Source: Luteibacter aegosomatis
Lineage (GTDB): Bacteria; Pseudomonadota; Gammaproteobacteria; Xanthomonadales; Rhodanobacteraceae
Reading direction: 5' to 3'
Assembly (NCBI RefSeq): GCF_023078455.1
Contig: NZ_CP095740.1
Coordinates: 3,398,001 to 3,462,000, forward strand
Length of the DNA stretch: 64,000 nt
Shown here piece by piece: positions 25,287 to 33,620 of this stretch. The position numbers and the translations under genes are program-made. Within the stretch, counting starts at the first letter, position 1; each line of letters begins with the position of its first letter. The notes under the pieces were generated by a model. That model was not told where the DNA came from, did not search any database, and worked only from the letters and a program-made list of their open reading frames with translations.

Positions 25287-26999
25287 TCAGAACTCCTTCC
25301 ACACCGCCGCGTCGGCCGACTCGGCCGGACGCGAGGCACGCGGAGCCGGCGCGGGCGCCGTTTCGCGCACGGAAGCGAACAGGGTCTCCATCTCGACCTG
25401 GGTGGCATCCTTGCGCGGCGCGCGGGCGGCCGTGGCCTGGCCGCTCACCTGGAAGAAAGACACCTGGCGGCTCAGCTCGGTGGCCTGCTCGTGCATCGCG
25501 CGGGCGGCCGCGGCGGATTCCTCGACCAGCGCGGCGTTCTGCTGGGTCATTTCGTCCATCTGCAGCACGGCGTGGTTCACCTGGTCGATGCCGGCCGACT
25601 GCTCGGAGCTGGCGGCGGCGATCTCGGCGACGATGTCGGTCACCTTCTTCACGCTGTCGACGATCTCGGCCAACGCCTTGCCCGACTGGTCGACCAGTTC
25701 GGAGCCGGCCTTCACCTTGCTGGCGCTGTCGTTGATGAGGCCCTTGATCTCCTTTGCCGCACCCGCCGAACGCTGCGCGAGGTTGCGCACCTCGGTGGCC
25801 ACCACGGCGAAGCCGCGGCCCTGCTCACCGGCACGCGCGGCTTCCACGGCGGCGTTGAGCGCGAGCAGGTTGGTCTGGAAGGCGATCTCGTCGATGAGGC
25901 TGACGATGTCGGAAATCTTCTTCGACGAAGCGTTGATCTCGCGCATGGCGACGACGGTCTGCGCCACCACCTCACCGCCCTTCTCCGCCTGCTCGCGGGC
26001 ACCGCGGGCGAGCTGGTTGGCGTGGCTGGCGTTCTCGGCGTTCTGCTTCACGGTGGAGGTCATTTCCTCCATCGACGAGGCGGTTTCCTCCAGGCTGGAG
26101 GCCTGTTCCTGCGTGCGCTGGGAAAGATCGTCGTTGCCGCGCGAGATCTGCTGCGCGGCGGTGCTGACCGAGGTGGAACCGTGGCGCACCTCGGTGACGA
26201 TCGCGGCGAGGCGATCGTCCATGCTGCGGAAGGCCGACTGCAGTTGGCCCAGCTCGTCCTGGCGGGTCACCTGGATGTCGTGGCCGAGCTTGCCGGCGGC
26301 GATCTCGTGGGCCACCGCCACCGTCTGCGACAGCGTGCGCAGGATCGAACGGATGACCAGCACGGCGATGACGAGGCAGATGGCCAGGCCGATCACCAGT
26401 GAGGTGATCGACAGCGCGCGGATCGTCCGGTACTGCGCGGATTCCTTCTCGAAGATGGCCTGGGCTTCCTTGCGCTTGCCCTCGATGAGGCTGCTCAACT
26501 GCGCTTGGCGGTCCATCAGCAACGGACGCACCTGCAGTTCGAGCACGTCGGAGGCGCCCTGGTCACCCTCCTTCAGGGCATCGACCATGTCGTTCTTGGA
26601 CTGCACGTAGTCGTCGTTCGTGGCCTGCCACTTGTCGTAGGCCTTCTTGATGTCGGCGGACATCGGCACCTTGCGGAACTCGGCCTTGCGGGCGTCGAGG
26701 TCGGCCTGGTACTTCTCGAACTCGGCGATCTTCTGCTTCACCTGGTCGGGATTGCCCACCTTGGCCGCGGCCTCGCCGAGCACGATGAAGGAGAGCAGCG
26801 ACTGCGTATTCACGCGGCTGAGCAGTTCGGAGGGCACCAGCTCCTCCTCGTAGATCTGGCGCATGCCTTCGTTCTGGAAGTGCATCGCACCCAGGCCCAC
26901 CGCCGCGCCACCGAAGAGCATCAGCGTGAGCAGGCCGAGCACGCCGTACAGGCGACCGCGAACGGTCAGGGCGGGAATCTTAAAGCTGAACTTCTTCAT
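25287..26999 (-). CDS. Methyl-accepting chemotaxis protein with C-terminal pentapeptide
   Basis: The 570-residue receptor has an N-terminal membrane helix (about residues 12-35), a periplasmic four-helix-bundle domain (about 36-182), a second helix (about 185-210), HAMP, and the cytoplasmic signalling domain. Methylation helix text is [19 protein letters not shown]. The tip is [20 protein letters not shown] and [18 protein letters not shown]. The chain ends after a flexible Pro/Ala-rich linker in VWKEF, which fits the x-W-x-x-F pattern of CheR/CheB tethering tails such as NWETF in E. coli Tar. Ligand unknown. ATG 26999 is preferred over 27017 because it begins the Lys-rich inside segment. Confidence 0.95.
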   Translation of the reverse strand: MKKFSFKIPALTVRGRLYGVLGLLTLMLFGGAAVGLGAMHFQNEGMRQIYEEELVPSELLSRVNTQSLLSFIVLGEAAAKVGNPDQVKQKIAEFEKYQADLDARKAEFRKVPMSADIKKAYDKWQATNDDYVQSKNDMVDALKEGDQGASDVLELQVRPLLMDRQAQLSSLIEGKRKEAQAIFEKESAQYRTIRALSITSLVIGLAICLVIAVLVIRSILRTLSQTVAVAHEIAAGKLGHDIQVTRQDELGQLQSAFRSMDDRLAAIVTEVRHGSTSVSTAAQQISRGNDDLSQRTQEQASSLEETASSMEEMTSTVKQNAENASHANQLARGAREQAEKGGEVVAQTVVAMREINASSKKISDIVSLIDEIAFQTNLLALNAAVEAARAGEQGRGFAVVATEVRNLAQRSAGAAKEIKGLINDSASKVKAGSELVDQSGKALAEIVDSVKKVTDIVAEIAAASSEQSAGIDQVNHAVLQMDEMTQQNAALVEESAAAARAMHEQATELSRQVSFFQVSGQATAARAPRKDATQVEMETLFASVRETAPAPAPRASRPAESADAAVWKEF

Positions 27000-27083
27000 C
27001 ACGGTTCCAATCGTCAAGGTGCGACAAGGGCGATCCGGGCTTTACACGCCGAACGGGGCCCCTCCCCGCCGGCATGCCCATGC

Positions 27084-27593
27084 TCAGGCGACGGCTTTCG
27101 CTTCCTGGGACGCCAGGGCGGCTTCCAGCATCTGCGCGTCCTGCGGTTGCAGCAGGCGATCCACGTCGAGGAGCAGCACCATGCGCTCACCGACGGAGGT
27201 CAGTCCCTTCAGATATTCGGTATCGACGGTGGTGCCCATGTCGGGTACCGGACGGATGCCGTCCGGCGCGACCTCGACCACGTCGGAAACGGCATCGACC
27301 ACGATGCCGAACTGGCGGCCGGCCACCATCACGATCACGCAGACGGTGGTGGCGGTGTATTCCTCGCGGGCCAGGCCGAAGCGCAGGCGCAGGTCGAGCA
27401 CCGGCACGATGGCGCCACGCAGGTTGAGCACGCCGAGCACGTAGGACGGCGCCTGGGGGATGCGGGTCACCGGCGTCCAGCCGCGGATCTCGCGCACGGC
27501 GAGGATGTCGACGCCGTATTCCTCGTTGCCGAGGTTCACGGTCAGGTACTGGGCGGCCTCGGCGACGGAGGCGATGCTGGCTGGCTGGTTCAT
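27084..27593 (-). CDS. cheW: Chemotaxis coupling protein CheW
   Basis: This 169-residue single-domain SH3-like adaptor links the receptors to CheA. It contains the CheW core: QYLTVNLGNEEYGVDILAVR, VLGVLNLRGAIVPVLDLRLR and VVDAVSDVVEV, with the NLRG motif intact. It is separated from the preceding cheA by a gap containing a perfect REP-type inverted repeat. Its stop is 84 bases before the MCP start. Confidence 0.96.
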   Translation of the reverse strand: MNQPASIASVAEAAQYLTVNLGNEEYGVDILAVREIRGWTPVTRIPQAPSYVLGVLNLRGAIVPVLDLRLRFGLAREEYTATTVCVIVMVAGRQFGIVVDAVSDVVEVAPDGIRPVPDMGTTVDTEYLKGLTSVGERMVLLLDVDRLLQPQDAQMLEAALASQEAKAVA

Positions 27594-27819
27594 GTCGTTC
27601 CCACGGCGGATCGGATCGGGCAGTGGCCCCCTTCGTTAGGGGGTATCGGCCGGATTCGTGGCGACTTGAGGGCGCGCTTGCCGGAAAAACTCCTAGGTAC
27701 CCGCGGACCGCGGTGACCTGGATTCGCCGATACGATCGGCTCCCACCCCTCCGGTAGGTGACGACGTCGCTACCGGAGGGGTGGGAGCCGATCGTATCGG
27801 CGAATCGAGTTGGCCCCGG
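27594..27819. repeat. REP pair, second sequence class, between cheA and cheW
   Basis: The core, 27721-27806, is a perfect 37-bp inverted repeat around a 12-base loop (27758-27769). The arms read GATTCGCCGATACGATCGGC and then TCCCACCCCTCCGGTAG. The inner hairpin is GCCGAT-ACG-ATCGGC, where the other REPs have GCGGAC-AGG-GTCCGC, so both sides of the stem change together. It interrupts the chemotaxis run and may affect mRNA stability or segmental expression. Confidence 0.9.
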
Positions 27820-29778
27820 TCAGGCCGCCTTGCGGCGTGCCTGCATGCGCACCAGGCCGGTGACGTCGGTGATGAGCGCCACGGCGCCGTCGGGGAGGAT
27901 GGTGGCGCCGGAGATGCCCACCACGCGACGGTAATTGGCTTCCAGCGACTTCACCACGGCCTGCTGCTGGCCGATCAGCTCGTCGACGAACAGGCCGATG
28001 CGCGTGCCCTCGGCCTCCACCACGATGACGATGCCCTGGTCCACCGACAGGCGCTCGCCGTCGCAGCCGAACACGTCGAACAGGCGCACGATGGGCAGCC
28101 ATTCGTCGCGGAAGCGGAACAGCTCGCCGCCACCGACCACGCTGCGCACGAGATCGGCCTTGACCTGCACCGACTCCACGATGGACACGAGCGGCACGAT
28201 GTAGGTTTCGCTCCCCACGGCGGCGGTGAGGCCGTCGATGATGGCCAGCGTCAACGGCAAGGTGATGGTGAACGTGGTGCCCTTGCCGTGCACGCTGCGG
28301 ATGTTCACCGTGCCACCCAGATCCATCACGTTGCGGCGGACCACGTCCATGCCCACGCCACGACCGGAGAGATCGGTGGTGGTCGCGGCCGTGGAGAAGC
28401 CCGCCTCGAAGATCAGTTCGGCCACGGCATCGTCGGACATGCCCTCGCCCGACGCGATGATGCCGCGCTGCACGGCCTTGGCCACGATGGCGTCGCGATT
28501 GAGGCCCGCGCCGTCGTCGGCCACTTCCACCACGATGGAGCCTCCGCGATGGAACGCCTCCATGCGCAAGGTGCCGGTGTCGGACTTGCCGGCCGCCGTG
28601 CGCTTGGCGGGCACTTCCAGGCCGTGGTCGATGGCGTTGCGCACGAGATGGACCAGCGGATCGCCGATCTTCTCGAGCACGGTCTTGTCCAGCTCGGTGG
28701 TTTCGCCGCGCAGGTCGAGCACCACCTTCTTGTCGAGCTTCTGCGCCAGGTCGCGCACGAGACGCGGGAAGCGGTTGAACACCGTGCTGATCGGCAGCAT
28801 GCGGATGCTCATCACGCTTTCCTGCAGTTCGCGCGTGTGGCGCGCGAGCTGGGCCAGGCCGTGGCGGAACATCTCCAACCGGGCCTCGCCGACACCCTCG
28901 TTGAACTGGCTGAGCATGGCCTGGGTGATGACGAGTTCGCCCACCAGGTTGATCAGCATGTCGATCTTTTCGATGCCGACGCGAACCGAGCTGGCCTCGC
29001 TGTTGGCGGCCACCTCGCGTACGGCGCGCGGCGCAACGGGTGCCGCCGGTGCGGCCACCGGAGCCGGCGCGGCCACGCGTGGCGTCACCGTGAGCTCGCA
29101 ATCGCCGTCCACCCAGTCGAACACGCCTTCGACGGCGGCGCGTTTGGCGCCGGCATCGAGACGCAGCGTGTAGGCCAGGTACGAGGCGGTCGGGTCCATG
29201 TCGGCCAGCGACGGCAGCTTCGACGCGTCCACCGTGGTGGCGAGCGGGCCGAGGGCTTCCAGTTCGCGGAACATGCGCGCCGGGTCGTTGCCGGTCTTGA
29301 GCAGGTAATCGAAGGGACGGAATGCGATGTCCCATCCCTCGATGGCTTCCGCGGGCGCGGCCGCCTTCGTGGCGACCGGCGCCGCCGCGCCGCCGACCAT
29401 GGCCGACAGCTCGGCCAGCAGCGACTGGCTTTCGGCGGTGGCGCCGGGCTGGCCCGCCATCTGCAGCGAGAGCATGTCGCGGATGACGTCACCCGAACGC
29501 AGCAGCAGCTCCACGACGGCCTTTTCCATCGGACGGCGGCCGCTGCGGACCTCGTCCATCAGGTTTTCGGCCACGTGCGTGAAAGCCGCCACGTCGGCGA
29601 AACCGAAGGTGGCCGCACCGCCCTTGATCGAATGGGCGGCGCGGAACACCACGTTGATCAGCTCCGGATCGTCGGCACCCTCGTCCAACGCGAGGAGCGC
29701 CTGCTCCATGGCGTCGAGACCGTCGAGGCTCTCTTCGTGGAACGCCTTGTGGAATTGCGCCAGATCGACTTTGGACAT
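27820..29778 (-). CDS. cheA: Chemotaxis histidine kinase CheA
   Basis: The 652-residue kinase receives receptor signals and phosphorylates CheY and CheB. An N-terminal Hpt domain has the phosphorylated histidine in AAHSIKGGAATFGF (His49). A second region (about 130-250) resembles the regulator-binding part, followed by an Ala/Pro linker. The dimerisation and ATPase domains follow with HLVRNAIDHGLE (N-box), DDGAGLN and GRGVGMDVVRRN (G-boxes). The C-terminal CheW-like domain ends near QARRKAA. It starts 40 bases after the cheY stop. Confidence 0.97.
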   Translation of the reverse strand: MSKVDLAQFHKAFHEESLDGLDAMEQALLALDEGADDPELINVVFRAAHSIKGGAATFGFADVAAFTHVAENLMDEVRSGRRPMEKAVVELLLRSGDVIRDMLSLQMAGQPGATAESQSLLAELSAMVGGAAAPVATKAAAPAEAIEGWDIAFRPFDYLLKTGNDPARMFRELEALGPLATTVDASKLPSLADMDPTASYLAYTLRLDAGAKRAAVEGVFDWVDGDCELTVTPRVAAPAPVAAPAAPVAPRAVREVAANSEASSVRVGIEKIDMLINLVGELVITQAMLSQFNEGVGEARLEMFRHGLAQLARHTRELQESVMSIRMLPISTVFNRFPRLVRDLAQKLDKKVVLDLRGETTELDKTVLEKIGDPLVHLVRNAIDHGLEVPAKRTAAGKSDTGTLRMEAFHRGGSIVVEVADDGAGLNRDAIVAKAVQRGIIASGEGMSDDAVAELIFEAGFSTAATTTDLSGRGVGMDVVRRNVMDLGGTVNIRSVHGKGTTFTITLPLTLAIIDGLTAAVGSETYIVPLVSIVESVQVKADLVRSVVGGGELFRFRDEWLPIVRLFDVFGCDGERLSVDQGIVIVVEAEGTRIGLFVDELIGQQQAVVKSLEANYRRVVGISGATILPDGAVALITDVTGLVRMQARRKAA

Positions 29779-29818
29779 GGGAGAAACCTGGAGTGACCGG
29801 AACGAACGGGGTATCGGA

Positions 29819-30181
29819 TCAGCCGAGCACGCGGGCGACGGTCGCCAGCAGCTGGTCGGGGTCGAACGGCTTGACGAGCCAGCCGGTGGCGCCGGCGGCC
29901 TTGCCTTCCATCTTCTTCTCGGGGTTGGATTCGGTGGTGAGCATGAGGATCGGCACGCCGCTGTAACCGCCCATCGTGCGCATCTCGCGCACCATCGAGA
30001 TGCCGTCCATCACCGGCATGTTCACGTCGGCCAGCACGAGGTCGAACTTGTGCACGCCCGCCTGGTCGAGCGCCGCGCGGCCGTTGTCGGCCTCTTCGAC
30101 GTCATGGCCGGCGCCACGCAGGGTGAAGGCCACCATGCTGCGCATGGAAGCCGAGTCGTCTACCGCGAGAATCTTTGCCAT
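29819..30181 (-). CDS. cheY: Chemotaxis response regulator CheY
   Basis: The 120-residue single receiver domain has the acidic pair in LAVDDSASMR, the phosphorylated Asp52 in LVLADVNMPVMDG, a conserved threonine in MLTTES and the lysine in WLVKPFDPDQ. No output domain is attached. It lies between a STAS gene (10 bases upstream) and cheA (40 bases downstream). Its target (flagellar switch or other) cannot be told from the window. Confidence 0.95.
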   Translation of the reverse strand: MAKILAVDDSASMRSMVAFTLRGAGHDVEEADNGRAALDQAGVHKFDLVLADVNMPVMDGISMVREMRTMGGYSGVPILMLTTESNPEKKMEGKAAGATGWLVKPFDPDQLLATVARVLG

Positions 30182-30191
30182 CGGTGCACCT

Positions 30192-30506
30192 TCAGTTCAC
30201 GCCGGCACGGGCCGGCAGTTCAATCAATTCGCTAAGGCCCAGCACGGCGACGCCGCGATGGAGGGAATCGCTCGCGCCGCTCCAGCGGACGGCGAGGCCG
30301 GCCGCGCGGGCGTCGCGCGAAAAGGCGGCCAGCACCTGCAGGCCCGCCGTGTCGATCTGGTTCACGGCCGAGCCGTCGATGTCCACCGGCTTGCCGGCGG
30401 TCAGCGCCGCCAGCAGGGTGTCGCGCAGCGCGGGCGCCGCGCCGATGCGCAGGTCCGCGTCGAGCGCAAGCGTACCAGCCGTGTTCTTGGAGGATTTGCC
30501 AGCCAT
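30192..30506 (-). CDS. STAS-domain protein at the head of the chemotaxis operon
   Basis: The 104-residue protein shows a STAS/MlaB-like pattern: LALDADLRIGAAPALRDTLL, then VDIDGSAVNQIDTAGLQVLAAF, the region that carries the phosphorylatable Ser/Thr in this family. Here that position reads IDTAG, a threonine. It is first in the operon, 10 bases before cheY. Together with the last gene it means two STAS proteins bracket the chemotaxis genes. ATG 30506 is preceded by GGAGGATTTGCC-like sequence, a few bases out. Confidence 0.85.
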   Translation of the reverse strand: MAGKSSKNTAGTLALDADLRIGAAPALRDTLLAALTAGKPVDIDGSAVNQIDTAGLQVLAAFSRDARAAGLAVRWSGASDSLHRGVAVLGLSELIELPARAGVN

Positions 30507-30583
30507 CGTCCTACCCTTGTGCCCCCGGGGCCCGTTGCCCGGGGAGGCGTTCGTGAGGCTTATCGGCCCTCGTCCGCAAACCT

Positions 30584-31621
30584 TTAGGCCGGGGCTTTCG
30601 GCGGCAGGATCAGCATGGCGTCGCCGTAGGAGAAGAAGCGGTAGCGTTGCAGCACCGCGTAGCGATAGGCGTCGAGGATGGCCTCCTTGCCCGCGAGGGC
30701 CGAGACCAGCATCAGCAGGGTGGACTGGGGCAGGTGGAAGTTGGTGATCAGGGCGTCGATGCTGGTGATGCGGTAGCCCGGGAAGATGAAGATCTGCGTC
30801 TCCCCGGCGAACGGCCTCAGCACGCCGTCGACCGTGGCGCTTTCCAGCGCGCGCACCACCGTGGTGCCCACCGCGATCACGCGGCCGCCCGCCTCGCGGG
30901 TGGCGCGGATCTTTTCCACCAGCGAGGCGCCCACGTTGAGCCATTCGCGATGCATCACGTGGTCGCGCACGTCGTCGGCGCGCATGGGCTGGAAGGTACC
31001 CGCGCCGACGTGCAGGGTGACGTAGCCGAAATCGACGCCCTTCCCGCGGAGCTGGTCCAGCAGGGCCTCGTCGAAATGCAGGCCCGCCGTGGGCGCGGCC
31101 ACCGCGCCCGGCTCGCGGGCGAACACGGTCTGGTAACGGTCCTTGTCTTCCTCGCCGGCGCCGCGTTCGATGTAGGGCGGCAACGGCATTTCGCCGAGGC
31201 GCGAGAGGATGCGCTCCAGCGGCTCGTCCCCCTCGAAACGCAGCTTGAAGAACTCGCCCTCGCGGCCGAGCACGGTAATGAGGCTGCCGTCGGCCAGCAC
31301 GATGCGGCCGCCTTCCTTGGGCTTCTTGCTCACCCCGAGCTGGGCGCGCGCCTCGTGGGCCCCCGTGACCCGCTCGATCAGGATCTCCACCGCGCCGCCG
31401 GATTCCTTGTTGCCGTAAAGGCGCGCCGGCAGCACGCGGGTGTCGTTGAACACCAGCAGGTCGCCCGGCCGGACGAGGTCGGGCAGTTCGTGGAACTTGC
31501 GATTGGCCTTGCTGCCCGCCGCGACGTCGACCACCAACAGGCGGCTACCCGACCGCCGCGCCAGGGGCGCCTGCGCGATGAGGTCGGACGGCAGGTCGAA
31601 GTCGAAATCGGATTTCTTCAC
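30584..31621 (-). CDS. queA: S-adenosylmethionine:tRNA ribosyltransferase-isomerase QueA
   Basis: The 345-residue enzyme adds the epoxy-cyclopentane part of queuosine using the ribose of SAM. Family signatures are DFDLPSDLIAQAPL at the N-terminus, VFNDTRVLPARL, TAGLHFDEALL and GAGTFQPMR. Length is normal (E. coli 356). In many gammaproteobacteria queA precedes tgt-yajC-secDF. Here tgt is not adjacent, and the next gene on the same strand is the STAS/che operon 77 bases on. ATG 31621 begins the typical MKKSDFDFDLP. Confidence 0.97.
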   Translation of the reverse strand: MKKSDFDFDLPSDLIAQAPLARRSGSRLLVVDVAAGSKANRKFHELPDLVRPGDLLVFNDTRVLPARLYGNKESGGAVEILIERVTGAHEARAQLGVSKKPKEGGRIVLADGSLITVLGREGEFFKLRFEGDEPLERILSRLGEMPLPPYIERGAGEEDKDRYQTVFAREPGAVAAPTAGLHFDEALLDQLRGKGVDFGYVTLHVGAGTFQPMRADDVRDHVMHREWLNVGASLVEKIRATREAGGRVIAVGTTVVRALESATVDGVLRPFAGETQIFIFPGYRITSIDALITNFHLPQSTLLMLVSALAGKEAILDAYRYAVLQRYRFFSYGDAMLILPPKAPA

Positions 31622-31680
31622 GAAAGCGGGGCCGGTGATGCTGGAAGGCGGGGATTATCCCCCAATCGGCGACCGGCCAC

Positions 31681-31714
31681 CTACCGAAGGGGTGGGAGCG
31701 GACCCTGTCCGCGA
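31681..31714. repeat. REP arm, CTACC-first orientation
   Basis: CTACCGAAGGGGTGGGAGCG onward through GACCCTGTCCGCGAA. It lies between the queA start and the response regulator stop. Its inverted partner is at 31819-31854, about 104 bases away, in the opposite topology from the close pairs elsewhere. Confidence 0.85.
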
Positions 31715-31818
31715 ACCCTCGGGGGCGGCTTGGGACAAAAGGGCTTTGCGGTGATTTTGCGGGTGTTTACAGCTCGCACGATCGCCGGAAGGCCTCTTTC
31801 GCCACAGCTATGGCGGGG

Positions 31819-31854
31819 GTTCGCGGACAGGGTCCGCTCCCGCCCCCTTCGGTA
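31819..31854. repeat. REP arm, GGTAG-last orientation
   Basis: TTCGCGGACAGGGTCCGCTC then CCGCCCCCTTCGGTAG. Inverted partner of 31681-31714. The DNA between the two shows no gene or hairpin. Confidence 0.85.
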
Positions 31855-31884
31855 GCGAGGTTTCAGCGAGCGCTGACCCTTTCG

Positions 31885-32487
31885 TTACAGCCAGCCTTTC
31901 TGCCGGGCCAGCCGATAGGCCTCGATGCGGTTGGCCGCACCCAACTTGCCGATGGCCTCGGAAAGGTAATTGCGCACCGTGCCGTGGGAGAGGTTGAGTT
32001 GGGCGCCGATCTCGCTGGCCGAACTACCCTCGCCCGCCAGGCGCAGTACCTGGCGCTCGCGGTCGTTCAGCGGATCGGCCTCCGACCAGGCTTCCAGCGC
32101 CAGTTGCGGATCGATGGCCCGACCGCCCCGGTGAACGACGCGCAGCGCTTCGGCGAGCCCCTCGGCGGGCGCGTCCTTCAGCAGGTAGCCGCTCACGCCC
32201 GCATCCAGCGCGCGGCGCAGGAAGCCCGGGCGGGCGAAGGTGGTGACGATCACCACCTTCACCGGCAACTCGTGGCGATGCACGCGCTGCGCGATTTCCA
32301 GACCCGTGAGGCCGGGCATTTCGATGTCGGTGACCAGCACGTCGGGCTTGAGCCGTTGCAGCTCGCGCCACGCGGTTTCGCCGTCCGGTGCCGAGCCGAG
32401 CACCTCGATGTCGGATTCGAGATTGAGCAGTGCCGACAACGCGCCGCGCACCATGGCCTGGTCTTCGGCAAGCAGCACGCGGATCAT
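31885..32487 (-). CDS. DesR/NarL-type response regulator
   Basis: This 200-residue transcription factor has a receiver domain (LLAEDQAMVRGAL, phosphorylated Asp54 in VLVTDIEMPG, GYLLKDAPAE) and a LuxR-type DNA-binding helix-turn-helix (LNDRERQVLRLAGEGSSASE, LSHGTVRNYLSEAIGKL). The start overlaps the upstream kinase stop by 4 bases (ATGA), so kinase and regulator are coupled. By analogy with B. subtilis desKR and yvfTU it probably regulates the ABC exporter genes in the same operon. Confidence 0.92.
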   Translation of the reverse strand: MIRVLLAEDQAMVRGALSALLNLESDIEVLGSAPDGETAWRELQRLKPDVLVTDIEMPGLTGLEIAQRVHRHELPVKVVIVTTFARPGFLRRALDAGVSGYLLKDAPAEGLAEALRVVHRGGRAIDPQLALEAWSEADPLNDRERQVLRLAGEGSSASEIGAQLNLSHGTVRNYLSEAIGKLGAANRIEAYRLARQKGWL

Positions 32488-33620
32488 GCGGCGGACTCCG
32501 TCAGCACCGGCGCGAGCATGACGCCGACGGTGAGCGTGGTGCCCTGCTTCGCCGGCGAGTCGATGGCGAGCGTACCGCCGATCTGCCGCACGCGTTCGCG
32601 CATGCCCGAGACGCCGTTGCCATGCGCGGCGAGGCCGCCGCGCCCGTTGTCGCTGATCCGCATCGAGAAATCCTTGCCGTTCCGGGTGATGTCCACGCGC
32701 GCCGTGCTGGCCTGCGAGTGGCGATGGATGTTGGTGACCGCTTCCCTCAGCACGAGGGCCAGCGAGGCCTGCACGGACTCGGGAAGGTCGAGCCGTTCGG
32801 GCAACGAGGTTTGCAGCGTGATGCCGGACGCTTCGAGCATGACCCGCGCCGACACCAGTTCGCTGGCCAGGTCACCCGCGCGCAGGCCGGTGACGGCGCT
32901 GCGTACTTCACCCAGCGTATGCCGGGCGACGCGTTCCACTTCGTCCATTTCCTGCTGCGCGCGTGCCGGATCGACCAGCGCCAGGCGCTTGGCCAGTTCG
33001 GACTTCAGGGTGATGAGCGAGAGCGTATGACCGAGCAGGTCGTGCAAGTCGCGACCGATGCGCTCGCGCTCGGCCAGCGTGGCCAGTCGCCGAACCTCGG
33101 CTTGCGACAGTCGCAGTTCCAGGTCGCGGCGAACCGAACGCACGTAGAGGTAATTGCTCGTACCGCCGGCGATACCGGCGAGGGCCACGACGAGGATGTG
33201 CACGGCCGGAATGCCGAACCACGCCCACCACACGCAGGCGAGCAGCGTGGCCGCGGCCGTCGCGCCGAGCCATAGGCGCGGCCGGGCGGCGAAGGCCAGC
33301 AAGGCGAGGCCGATGGCGACGTGGCCGATCGCCACGCCGTTGACCGGCCACACCGCGAATCCCGTGGCCACGATGGCGAGCGCGTTGAACGGTATGCGCC
33401 GGAGCGGCCCGAGGAACACGCCGGCGTAGCACGCCAGATACACGACGACGGAGAGAAGCGTGGGTGCGAACCACCGCCACGAAAACGCGGAAACGACCAG
33501 CGGCGCCTGGACCAGGGCGAACAGCCAGCCCAACTGCAGGCCGGCCTGCCAACGCAGGTAGATCGGCGAATGCAGGCTGCCGAGCAACGAGTCCCGTGGC
33601 GGCGGCGGCAGGCGTATCAC
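32484..33620 (-). CDS. DesK-type sensor histidine kinase 1
   Basis: The 378-residue membrane kinase has about five or six membrane helices (residues 30-165) and a HisKA_3 dimerisation helix with the phosphorylated histidine in ERIGRDLHDLLGHTLSLITL. The ATPase has REAVTNIHRHSQAS, ISDNGRGG and GVSGMRERVRQIGG. The start is GTG 33620, overlapping the stop of the second kinase (GTGA). An ATG-less start in this overlap fits translational coupling. The signal may be membrane state, as for DesK. Confidence 0.9.
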   Translation of the reverse strand: MIRLPPPPRDSLLGSLHSPIYLRWQAGLQLGWLFALVQAPLVVSAFSWRWFAPTLLSVVVYLACYAGVFLGPLRRIPFNALAIVATGFAVWPVNGVAIGHVAIGLALLAFAARPRLWLGATAAATLLACVWWAWFGIPAVHILVVALAGIAGGTSNYLYVRSVRRDLELRLSQAEVRRLATLAERERIGRDLHDLLGHTLSLITLKSELAKRLALVDPARAQQEMDEVERVARHTLGEVRSAVTGLRAGDLASELVSARVMLEASGITLQTSLPERLDLPESVQASLALVLREAVTNIHRHSQASTARVDITRNGKDFSMRISDNGRGGLAAHGNGVSGMRERVRQIGGTLAIDSPAKQGTTLTVGVMLAPVLTESAA

